From: Acanthosoma haemorrhoidale
Lineage: Eukaryota > Arthropoda > Insecta > Hemiptera > Acanthosomatidae
Direction of reading: 5' to 3'
NCBI GenBank assembly: GCA_930367205.1
Contig: OV884009.1
Location: forward strand, 85,271,189 to 85,335,188
DNA length: 64,000 nt
Positions within the stretch are counted from its first letter, which is position 1. The number at the start of each line of letters is the position of its first letter. A program made the position numbers and the translations under genes. The notes below the pieces were generated by a model. That model saw only the letters and a list, made by a program, of their open reading frames with translations. It made no database searches and was not told the DNA's origin. Shown here piece by piece: positions 52,365 through 62,424 of this stretch.

Positions 52365-53868
52365 TACACAGTTGTTTGGCAGTACTATATTTTCAACACT
52401 TGATATCAAAAGGGCTTACCATCACATTCCGGTAAACCCTCAGGACATCACCAAAACAGCTATTATCACCCTCTTTGGACTTTTTGAATTTATCCGAATG
52501 ACGTTCTGACTTCGCAACGCCGCCCAGTCGTTCCAGAGGTATATGGACAACATTTTTAGAGATCTACAATTTGTGTTCGTATACCTCGATGACATACTAA
52601 TCGCTTCTGCCAACGAAGAGGAACACCAGCGTCACCTGGAAACAGACTTCGGTCGTCTGGCTGCTCATAGTCTAACCCTTAACATCCCGAAATGCGTGCT
52701 AGGACAGCCCGAGGTCGGATTCCTAGGGTACCATGTCTCACCCCAGGGCATCATTCCATTTCCAGCTAAAGTACAGGTTGTAAGGTTGGGTACAACGTCG
52801 CGGTAGATGCCCTCTCGCGCATAGAAGCCGTCTGTGTCCCAGGAAATTTTCAAAGTTACACACTGCTCAAGTAGAAGATCAGGAAATGAAAGTTTTTAGG
52901 GGAACAGAACGCCACATGGAAGTTAGACCCCGGCAGTGACATTTCTCTCATTTGTAAGACCTCACTGGGGGAGTCAAGGCCGTACTTACCTTCGGGCTTT
53001 CGACGATCCACCTTCGACCAGCTGCACAACCTAAGTCACCCAGGAGTAAGAGCAAGTCGAAAAATGATGAGCCAAATGTTTTTTTTGGCCGGGTATGAAT
53101 GCCGACGTGGCTCGATGGGCACGATGTTGTATAGCATGCCAGACCTCTAAAATACACCGCCACACCATAACCACTCCAGGGCATTCGCAGACGCGGGGAG
53201 GTTCGAAGACGTACATATCGACCTCGTAGGACCACTGCCAACGTCAGAGGGGAAGCGATACATCCACCATGATTGACCGAGCCACGGGATGGCCTGAAGC
53301 AATTCCACTTGGCAACATGGAAGCTACCACCGTAGCGGACGCCTTCTTTAGTGGCTAGGTTGCCAGATTCGGCACACCCATACGAATAACGACTGACCAA
53401 GGCTGACAGTTTAAATTAGACCTGTTCATGAGACCGACTCGCCTCCTGGGTATCAAGAGAATTCGGACCACCGCCTACGATCCACAGTCAAACGGCCAAA
53501 TTGAACGATCGCACCGCTCGCTTAAAGCCGCACTAACCGCCCACTCACAACACCGTCAGTGGACGCGAACCCTGCCAGCAGGCCTGCTTGGCCTACGAAG
53601 TGTGATCAAAGAGGACCTGGGGTGCAGTGTCGCTGAGTGAACATACAAAAAACCCTTACGCCTCCCCGGAGAATACTTTACACCAACACGAGTGGATCTC
53701 GACGTTCGACGCAACAACACCGGGAAGACACGAAGAAAACGTTCGTTAGCAAAGACCTTAAAAACTGCACACACGTCTTCGTTTGACAAGAAAGAACACC
53801 GGCGCAGCCTTGAACCAGCTTATACTGGTCCGCACCTAGTAGTCAGCAGAAATAATAAAACCGTAGTC
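52365..53868 (+). pseudogene. Gypsy-G pol, fragment 2: RT then integrase
   Basis: RT resumes at [20 protein letters not shown], has the catalytic YLDDILIASANEEEHQRHL and the GFLGYHVSPQGIIPFPAKV block. At about 52785 it jumps to VDALSRIE, the RNase H end, so RNase H is deleted. Integrase pieces follow: LSHPGVRASRKMM with the CCIACQ zinc residues, HTITTPGH, the core with degraded Asp blocks, ITTDQG, TAYDPQSNGQIERSHRSLK, and the C-terminal PGEYFTPTRVDLDV and YTGPHLVVSRNNKTVVI. Several stops. Jockey-B begins directly after. Confidence 0.85.
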
Positions 53869-53870
53869 AT

Positions 53871-54756
53871 AATGGCAGATAATGCCCCGAGAGGCGGCGA
53901 AAGGAATAAAAAATACTTGCTTCTCGGACTTGATGTCCAGGAAGACATCAGCGAGATTTCAGACGCAATAAGGGGAATCATACCGGAAGTAGTCGATGTG
54001 CGGCGTCTAAGAAAGAGCGACCCAACTGGTCGCAAACAGGAAATTGCGCCAGTGCTGGTTACAGCTAACGCCAGCGTCACATTAAACAACATGAAGAAGA
54101 TTAGAGCAATCAACCACGTCATAGTTCGTATAGTGACGTTGACAAAGAATAGAGAGGCGTCCCACAATACTATAGATGCCAAGAATTCGGCCACACAAAG
54201 AACCACTGCGGCAGAAAAACCAAATGTGTGAGATGTGCAGGACCCCACGAGGTGGCGCTATGCCCTCGAAACGAAGCAGCCCCGCTCAAGTAATCGAACT
54301 GCGGCGAGGCACATCCCGCCTCGTACAGAGGCTGCGAGAAAAGGAAGATGCTCCTAGCCACAGTGAGACCGGCCCCCAACAGAGTGCAGCCCCAGCAGAA
54401 GAGGAGCCGCCCAGACGTGCCACTCACGAGACCTGCTCCACCGCCATCTGTACCCACCTGGCAGAACCCGCTCTTCAAGCTCTTCCAAGCCAGAGATGAA
54501 GAAACGGCTCATCCTTCGAAGTCGAGAGCAGCCCCCTCCACGTTGAGAGCTGCCCCCTCCACGTCGAGAACTGCCCCCAGAACTTCGCAGGACACTCCGG
54601 AAAATAACACTTGTGTGTACCTAGATCCAAGGCTAAAGTTTCTTACAAATGACCAGCGTCAAGACCTTGAATGCGGACCGAAATGGGTAACTGTCCTAGT
54701 AGACTTCTGTAGCCAAGTGCTCTTGGCTATAATATCTGGTAAACATCAACAATGGT
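53871..54756 (+). pseudogene. Jockey-B copy 2, ORF1
   Basis: Begins MADNAPRGGERNKKYLLLGL, fused in phase behind the Gypsy-G tail. The pre-knuckle domain (ISEISDAIRGIIPEVVDVRRL, VTANASVTLNNMKKIRAINH) is clear. A shift near 54160 breaks the first knuckle (QEFGHTKNHC in another frame); CVRCAGPHEVALC and SNCGEAHPASYRGC follow, again shifted. The Pro/Ser-rich tail has repeated RAAPSTLRAAPSTSRTAP units, then DPRLKFLTNDQRQDLECGPK, shared with the other two copies. Ends as ORF2 starts, with a short overlap. Confidence 0.83.
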
Positions 54757-56955
54757 AGATTGCCAAGTTTTAAATTTTAACGTTGATGGTCTCCTGACCA
54801 AAATAGATGAGGTAGAAGTGCTGCTAACGCTCTACCGACCAGATATTGTAGTTTTGACAGACACTAGGGTATCTACACAATCGTTCCACATTAAAGGTTA
54901 TTCAACTGCCATTGAAAGGGTTAACGGTTACGGAGGCGTTTTAATTACTATACGCCTTGGTATCAATTGGAAGAAATTGGCTTCACCACTGACTACAACT
55001 GATCCCAAGCTTCACCATTTGACAGTTAAGGTAAATTTGGGGAGACCCATTTACCTTACCACCCTATACAGAAGACCGTACGCGTCTCTGCAGCAGTACT
55101 CAGCCTTGCTACCCGCATGTGCGCAGAGATCTAATCACTGGGTGGTGGGAAATCTCAACGCAAAACATACCATGTGGTATAACACCGTAACAAACAAGGC
55201 TGGGAGACTCCTGTTGAGAACGCAGTATACGGTCGTTCACCCCCAGACTTTTACTTTTCGACATAGAGGTAACCCACAAGCTACCTCGACGATTGACTTA
55301 CTACTGACAAAACAACCCCACCGTATCACTAGTTGCACCGCCCTTGACTTCATTACCTCTGACAACAGGTCAGTACTGTATGCGGTGGATGGTAAAGTGG
55401 CGACCCCTCGCCCCACGAGATACGACTACATTCTTAAAATTATTGCCTTGCGCCATTGTTGGAAGAATAGATGGTACAGGACGAGAGATCAGCAAGCCAA
55501 GGTCGTTGTGAATTCTCTCACAACGCAAATCCAGGGCTTGACGAAACTCTGGAAAACAGCGCAATGGCATGAGAAACTTTGTAGCACTCACGGAGATCAC
55601 AGAAAGTTTTGGAAGTTGTTGAAGACTACAAAAGGCAAGACAGCCACTGTCCGTCTCCACGAAGGTGACAATGTTCTGACTGCTGAGCAACAGGCAACAA
55701 AACTGGCCGACCATTACGCTAGGGATATTACGGCTAGGACGGGATACTACCACATGCCTCCTCCGGTAGATGCTGAACAGAACACATGTTTGTATCACCG
55801 AAGCAGCTCAAGGCGATTCTTCGCCGGTGTCAGGGAAACCGAGCACCAGGGCACTACGGGATACAAACAGTGCTGCTCAAACAAATGCCGAGGAGAGGGA
55901 TAGTACAATTAGCAAACTTGTACAACTCTTGTATGAGATTGCAACACTTTCCTGACACATGGAAACAAGCCATCTTGTTCCCATTACTAAAGCCAGGCAA
56001 GAGCGGAGATCACCCAGCCCACTACTGCCCGAACAGTCTGCTACCACAGATGGAGAAAATCTTTCAGAAAATTCTTTTGAATTATCTCAAAGATTACTGC
56101 TCAGAAAATGACATCATTCCGCCAGAGCAGACTGGATTCCAATCCAGTATGAGCGCAGAGCACCCCCTTCTGAAGGTGCAGTCAGAAGTTAGCCATCACA
56201 TGAATAGAAACATAGCCACGGCTATGATTTCCATTGATTGCACCCAAGCATTCGACTCGGTGTCTCACGGGACACTGTGTCAAATGCTCTGCGACCGGGA
56301 ATGCCCGGAATAACTCTATTAAATTCTGGCTGGCTTCCTGAAAAACAGATCGTTGCGGGTGCGGGTGGGTGATAGTTTCTCCGAAGCTGTGCCACTGACC
56401 TGTGGAGTACACCAAGGAGCCGTCTTATCCCCTGTACTATTCAACGTATACACGTCTGAGATTGTTGGAGCCCGTTACAAAAATACCACAGTTACTGCTT
56501 TCGCAGATGACATAGTGGTGTACAGTAGCAGCATGAGTGCCAAGGTAGCTCTAAGACAGGCTGAAGTAGCCTGTAACCAGATCAGTGAGAGATTGGGGAG
56601 ACTCAATATCTCTGTAAATGCGGTTAAGACTGACTGCGTAATTTTCTCTTTCCAAAAGGGAAAAAGCCCACTACCTACTAGTTACATAGTACGAACGGAG
56701 GAAAATTCACCAGCCAACCACCTAGTATATCTGGGAATTAAAATGGACAGACACCTCCATTTTAGTAACCATTTTACGAAGAAGTTGAAGCGAACACGCA
56801 GGAAGTCCCACCGGCTCACTCACTTATTGACTTACCCCAATCTATCACTGCGTCTCAAGCTACTGATCTACAAGAGTATACTCAGGCCTACTCATCTATA
56901 TGGTACACCGCCTTTGTGTTACCTGACGTATACGACTGTAATACGTATACTGTAA
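54752..56955 (+). pseudogene. Jockey-B copy 2, ORF2: endonuclease and RT
   Basis: Endonuclease frame 54752-55903. Usual catalytic positions are altered: LTDTR where most have ETx, VGNLNAKH where most have GDFNAKH, and TSDNRSVLY where most have SDHxP. RT follows after a shift near 55790: NRAPGHYGIQTVLLKQM, KPGKSGDHPAHYCPNSLLP, EQTGFQSSMSAEHPL, palm A SIDCTQAFDSVSHG. Stops near 56311-56320, then CGVHQGAVLSPVLFNVYTSE, the catalytic TAFADDIVVYS and thumb LVYLGIKMDRHLHF. It ends prematurely after LYGTPPL. Not functional. Confidence 0.88.
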
Positions 56956-57197
56956 GCTGTAACCTCCTGAATATGGGTACTCTTGTTAAGACAATAGTCA
57001 ACACTTATTATCGACAATTGTATTGATTCAGGTTAGTTTTAAGTTTTATTTGTTTATTGTAATATTTGTAGCGCTAGCTAATGTTTACATATGTTTAATA
57101 TTACAGTTCTAAACTACATCTGCAAGTGTTCGATTTATTACCTGAGAACCTCCACCTCCTTTAAGTTTCTTCATTCAAAACTTACATATATATTATC

Positions 57198-57206
57198 AAT
57201 AAAGAG

Positions 57207-57237
<31 letters not shown>
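57198..57237 (+). other. Polyadenylation signal and poly(A) tail of Jockey-B copy 2
   Basis: AATAAA at 57198-57203 and 26 consecutive A at 57212-57237 mark the 3' end. Confidence 0.92.
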
Positions 57238-57238
<1 letters not shown>

Positions 57239-58011
57239 GATTAGCATATAGATAAGTGCTAGCAGCCGAAGAGTTCACATCCTTGTTACCAGTTTTTTCG
57301 TCCACCATCTTGCTGGTCAACCATCAATGGGGACGGTACCCTATTAAATAATTTTTACCGTATTTTGTTCAAAGTATTGAACTTTTGGGAGATGGAGATG
57401 GAAGTAGAGACTTCCAAAAAGCGACCGGCTTCCCCGCCACCACCATTGGAAAGTGAAGAGGAGTTCACTTACCCAAAAATTACAGAGGCTGCGCGAAGAG
57501 GAAGGAGCTCCACACCAGAGTGAGACCGACCAACAAGCAGCAGCCCCAGCAGAAGAGCAGACGTCAGGAGGAGCAATTGATGAGGCCACCTCCACCGCCA
57601 TCTATCAACGCCTGGCAGAACCCGCTCTTCAAACGCTTCCAGGTTAGTACTGAAGACCTAGATGCCCCCTCCACGTCAAGAACGGCCCCCACCCCTTCGG
57701 ACACATCAGAAAATAGAAGACGTAAGTACGTAGATCCTAGACTAATGTTCTTGACAAATGACCAGCGCCAATACCTTGAGCGTGGACCGAAATGGGCAAC
57801 TGCCCTCGTCGATTTCTGCAGCCAAATGTTTATGGCTATAATATATGGTAATCAACAAAAATGGTAGATCACCGTTAATTAAATTTTAACTGTGATGGTC
57901 TCCTGACCAAAATAGATGAAGTAGAAGTGTTGATAGCACTCTACCGACCAGATATTGTAGTTTTGACAGACACGAGGGTGTCTACACAATCGCAATAGCA
58001 GGGTTGTCGTC
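57238..58011 (+). mobile_element. Jockey-B copy 3, internally deleted head
   Basis: After 140 bases of 5' UTR-like sequence, an ORF1 start (MEMEVETSKKRPASPPPP at about 57391) joins at about 57480 to the post-knuckle tail (RLREEEGAPHQSETD in one frame; RRKYVDPRLMFLTNDQRQYLE in the next). All zinc knuckles are deleted. ORF2 begins near 57862 and breaks off at about 57990, at the equivalent of STQS. Gypsy-A copy 2 follows. Confidence 0.78.
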
Positions 58012-58281
58012 AGTTACATGATCTCCTTAACCCCCAGTGAATGGACCTACGTTGTATAGCCCTCATGGCATTTAGTTAAGTAAAAGAAATGATCACAATA
58101 TTAACAACGGTATCTCTTAACTTACGATAGCTCTCTATTAATATTACGATACATTCATTATTCCTACAGTCAACTACTAATTCTATTAGGACTAATACTA
58201 GTCCAAGTCATGTAAATGATTATTGTGTTGTACCTTAATAAAGTTTTTAAAAAATTGTTTTCTCTGAGAGAATATTTAATT
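58012..58281 (+). repeat. Gypsy-A copy 2, probable 5' LTR
   Basis: Starts AGTTACATG and ends TTTAATT: AGTTA/TAATT ends are those of gypsy-branch LTRs. It holds AATAAA near 58240. The right end resembles the Gypsy-E LTR end (18330-18356). The primer site is not clear. Confidence 0.6.
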
Positions 58282-58339
58282 GTCTAACAGACCTTATTTT
58301 ATTTCTCAGACCCCTAGATAAAATTCATAACAGGACATG

Positions 58340-59500
58340 TGAACCAAATCGTTTCACTAGTGCTGCTGAAAACGAAGAATTATTGGTAAAGCTCGAACTC
58401 TCCAGATTACAGGGAAATGCGAGAAGTTCTTGCATGTTTAGAGACTTTCATACAATTAATAACTAAAAAGCCCACTTAATAAATACATTTAAAAACCACA
58501 GAATAATATCTCATATTCATAAGGAAATAACACAAATGTGGATGCTAAGAAATGAAACCCCCCTACACTTTATTGACAGAGTCATACCACTACAGACTCT
58601 TATACAGAAAAGAGTAATTATTGACGAAAAAATCATTAATAAAGACCAGTACATAAAGCCATGATAATCGATCACGTTATAGACAACTTACTTATGTACC
58701 TAAAAATAACGCTTAATAGTACAGAAATTCAAGACCTTGAAGACTTAAAAAACACCCTATATAACAACTGTAGAAATATAATGGATGAGCTAAATCCCTG
58801 CCCATAGGCAACGTTCCGATTACCAAACTCCACGGAGAGATTTCAGACAACAAAGAAATGCTCCGGTTCTCTTAATCACAACACAGACCTAAGCATTACC
58901 AACAGAGACAACTTCAGCAAAACTATCAACAAAACTGCAAACAAAATAATTGAAAGCAACAAGCTATTGAACAACCCAAACAAAGCTTTCAAAGACCACA
59001 ACCAACTTATTTTCCGTCACAACCTTTTGACTGGCATTCACAAAATACTGTATCAATGCGAACCGTTAGGAGTAGAGTAATGAGGTAGATCACTTAGAAA
59101 ATGAACCTCACCCACTAAAACAGGAGAATGAACTTCTAAAACAGAGACTTGCAGACATAGGGAATTCAAGGCAAGAATATTTTTTAAAACAAGACGAACA
59201 CAACCTGCCTCCAACATCAATTAACATTAGTAAAAGAAATTCCATCATTTACAGACTTACTCGGAGATAATTGGTTCATAGACACAGGATCGAAAATTAA
59301 TTATATTCATCCTCCTTCCGTACCCTTAGGAAATGAAATTAAGTCAGAAGATTTCATTGTGGTAAAAAACAGTAAGTTATTCAAACTATTGATTAAATAC
59401 CCCCCAATTGTTAAATAGGAAGACGAACAACTCAAAAGCACTACATGAATCAGAGTAAATACTGGCAAACTGATTTATACCAGAAACTATAGATAAGCTT
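58340..59500 (+). pseudogene. Gypsy-A copy 2: gag and protease remnants
   Basis: Broken frames read LQGNARSSCMFRDFHTINN, then HRIISHIHKEITQMWMLRNETPLHFIDR (gag), a Gln/Asn-rich region, and protease text with WFIDTGSKINYIHPP (59270-59310) plus SEDFIVV, the same as in copy 1 (7122 and 7874-7945). The RT lead IYTRNYR at about 59475 is the last match. Stops in every frame. Confidence 0.7.
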
Positions 59501-59639
59501 TTTAAATTTATTTTGACTTTTTTATTGATTTCCTTTGTTTTGTTTTTTGTTTTTGTTTATTCTTTTCTCTCTTTCTTCCAAGTTGGAAGGAAGAGTCATT
59601 ATTCATTGTGATAATAAATTTACTGTGCATCCTCTAGTT

Positions 59640-61118
59640 AGGGACATGCCCGGAAGCCTGGGATCACCAGGTAGGGTCGAGCGAGGCGCCACCTCCCTGG
59701 AGGGAGCACGGATAGGAGGTGGGAATCCCCTGTCGCAATCAAGTAGGTTCCCTTCCCTGCAGGATGTTAGGGTCCTCTTGAAAAAAAACCCGTACGAAAA
59801 GGAAGAGGACTGAGGAAGACGCCGAGTTCCTGGAGTACTCGAAGAAGACCTCCCTCCTTGACCGAACTATGGACGTAAGATATGGCCTGGGCAAACTTAT
59901 TTCTGAACTGCGGGACAAGAAATTGACAAGAAGAACCAAGAGCATATTTGCAAAAAGGTAGGAGGGCTCGTTGATGACCTAGGCAAGGTCGTCATATAAA
60001 ACAAAAAACTACTGACGATGGTCCGCCAGCCCGCAGAAATAACTGCATTACTCCTGGAAAGCTTAAAGGAAACCCCGTCCTCTTGTCCTGCAACCCCAAG
60101 GTGCCCGAGACTAGGCAAAGACGAGATTCAGAAGCTGCTGGACATGGCAGTAACGCGAGCGATCCAGCCCATCATGGAAGATGGAGGCCTGATCCAGGCC
60201 ATAGCCACTGGAGTGGCTGAAACAGTCACCTCTATGGTAGTAGGGCAGACTCTGGCGCTTATGGACCAGGGCACAGATGAAATACAAAAGGCGGTGGATT
60301 CTATCGATAGGAAGTTGTCCAGAGTGGCTGGAGGACCGGGGCCTACAGCGCACACCGAGACCCCAAAGCCCCAGCGGGAGAGGGCAAAGACAACCAAGGT
60401 CCCGAAGAGATCCCTCCCCTCGACTAGCTGGGCTGCGGTGGTGGCTGCTAGCCCTGCAGCTGCACCGACCTCAGCGAGAAGAGCAACTGCCCCCGCCCCG
60501 GTCGAGACAGAGGTCCCACTGACCACGGAGGATGAGGAAGGATATAGTTCGGTCGGCAAGAGGAGGAGGAGGATAAAAGTCAAGAAGACGACAACTCCGG
60601 GACCGGCGAAGAAGAGGGACGTATGGGAGCTGGTGGCGAGACTCCCGAAGGCGCGGACGGAGGAGGCTACCCAGAGGAAGACATTTATTACCATTCAGGG
60701 CAACCCGGTAGATATCATGAAGAGGATGCCACAAAAGGACCCAGGTGAATCGTCCAGGATACTGCGAAGAACAAAGGCCGGAGGTCTCCTCGTGGAGACC
60801 CCAAGTTTGGTTGAGGTGGTAAGGCTCCTCGAAGCCACTAAGACGGCCGGCCTTAATTCGAGGTTGGCACAGAAGAGGGGGCCCAGGGTGATATTCTGGG
60901 GACCCCCCCCCCCAGAGCCTGGGGAGAAAAGGAATTCCTGGACGAGGTGTGGGCCACGTTGTCCCGGGTTGACCCTACCCTTGCGAGCCTGCCACAAGAC
61001 CAGAGACCCGGCGCGTTGAAACAGGTCTTCAGCATGGGGGCCGCCAGGGATCCGGTGTACGTCAGCTGGGTAGCTGAGGTGTCCCCCCAGGCCGGACTAA
61101 AACATAGCGAGGTTAGAA
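59640..61118 (+). pseudogene. R1-like ORF1 (gag-like protein)
   Basis: A frame opening near 59640 has an A-run shift at about 59785, then EDAEFLEYSKKTSLLDRTMD and YGLGKLISELRDKKLTRRTK, typical of R1 ORF1 N-termini. A stop near 59960 and further shift lead to the 333-codon frame 60018-61019 (LDMAVTRAIQPIMEDGG, TSWAAVVAASP, FITIQGNPVDIMKRM, LRRTKAGGLLVETPS). A C run at 60903-60913 shifts the frame; FLDEVWATLSRVDPTL continues to about 61118. The zinc knuckles expected next are missing. Strongly GC-rich relative to surroundings. Confidence 0.8.
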
Positions 61119-61740
61119 TGATTTATCGTTTTTTTTTTTGTTTTTTTTCCCCCTTAACCCCTTGAAGTTAAACAATGAAAAATATTACAAGGAGCTTTGC
61201 AAGTTTCTCCTCATTCTGCTATGCGCAGATGCATTTGAAGGAGTTCGTGTTACTCAACAATACAGATTGTGGTTAAAAATATGATAACTTGAAAACAAAT
61301 CTAGGTGATGGGGCTCGCCTTCGGTTTAAAAATGGGAGAAAAAACTTACAAACTATAAACTAAAAACTATATCTAGAACCTAAAACTAAAGCGTTCCAGC
61401 CACGACAGCGTCCTGCCATCGATGGGGGAACGGAGCGGGGGTTATAGTGTTAAACAACGGGTTTGTCAAATATTGTAAAGAGTCGAACAATTTGATATGT
61501 CTACGCTGGATGAATTCATCCACCGTAGGCAGCTCAAATATCTCATGCAGCTCACTGTGGGATTTATCGGCTTAAACTAGGGGGGTATATATAGCCCCCA
61601 GTAACCAATCATCTGGGGTTTTATCCTGACCAACCAAACCGCAGGGTTGCGGTGACGCTTGCCTGTTCTAGACCAGGACCCACCCAGCCTCCTACCCGCT
61701 ACCTGACTCTTCCTTCACGGCCTCTGGCTAGTTTTTTGCA
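61119..61740. other. Non-coding stretch
   Basis: T runs at 61128-61150; a near-palindrome GGGGGTATATATAGCCCCC at about 61581-61600. No gene supported. Confidence 0.5.
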
Positions 61741-61905
61741 GCACCGTCTTTTATTGTTTACAATATATACATTGGTGTGACTTATCGTTTGGTAATGTTA
61801 TTTACATTTGTTTAAATTAATTTACAACATATTATAACCAATTTTCAAAATATATACAATAGAGTACAGGGTGATTTATCTTATGTAGTTAGTGTTCGCT
61901 ACAGT
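61741..61905 (-). repeat. Second copy of the short repeat seen at 52204-52364
   Basis: Reverse reading TGTAGCGAACACTAACTACA, TAAGATAAATCACCCTGTAC, and an AATAAA near the left end. It abuts the reverse endonuclease fragment on its right. Confidence 0.6.
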
Positions 61906-62424
61906 TCCCATTTGCTGGGTGTCAATTATCACATCCATGTTTAGCTCATCGAGCAGTGACTCCAGGAATTTTCTATCTTGATCCCACATAAGGTTCTTGG
62001 CGTCGGCATCCATAGCCACTAAAATTCTTCTTCCTTGTAGCTTCCTCCTTATCCGTCGCAAGCGCAAGAGATAAGGTTCAATCGGATGACTGGATTGGCA
62101 ATACATACTAACTAGGTAGATGCTCTCCAGTACTCCAGAGATCACTTCTACCACCACACAGAGGAAATCCGACAGTGCTGGTATCTTCATTATACGTTAA
62201 GCTGGATCCAGCATGACTACAGCCGTCCAGGGATTCTCTGCTGTTTCTCCTGTCACATCCTTACTACGCAATCTAAAGCCGGGTAATATACCTTTCCAAT
62301 TGACATATAGCTCTTGGATTGCTAGTACTACTGTGCCCTGCTGCAGAGCCACTTTTCTTATTCTTCTCGTTTCTTTAGCTACAACTCTACTCCTGTCTCG
62401 TATATTGTGACATATTCTCGGCAT
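61906..62424 (-). pseudogene. R1-like endonuclease fragment
   Basis: Two reverse frames: VVLAIQELYVNWKGILPGF (Glu of the first catalytic block) with ENPWTAVVMLDPA, then after a shift SIYLVSMYCQSSHPIEPYLL and RRILVAMDADAKNLMWDQD. The block usually written GDFNAK reads MDADAK here, so a catalytic Asn is changed. R1-type by the I-E-P and A-I-Q-E patterns. RT is absent; the copy ends at the short repeat. Confidence 0.72.

Larger units (their letters stand above)
53871..57237 (+). mobile_element. Jockey-B copy 2 with poly(A) tail
   Basis: 5'-truncated at the Gypsy-G junction, it carries ORF1, ORF2 and a 3' UTR ending in AATAAA (57198-57203) and 26 A residues (57212-57237). A second Jockey-B head follows at once. 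ORF2 lacks its C-terminal third: RT thumb runs into unrelated text near 56920. Confidence 0.85.

Noticed and set aside
60128..60694. 188-codon reverse-strand ORF opposite the R1-like ORF1
   Set aside because: GC-rich shadow; no motifs, and the plus strand matches R1 ORF1.
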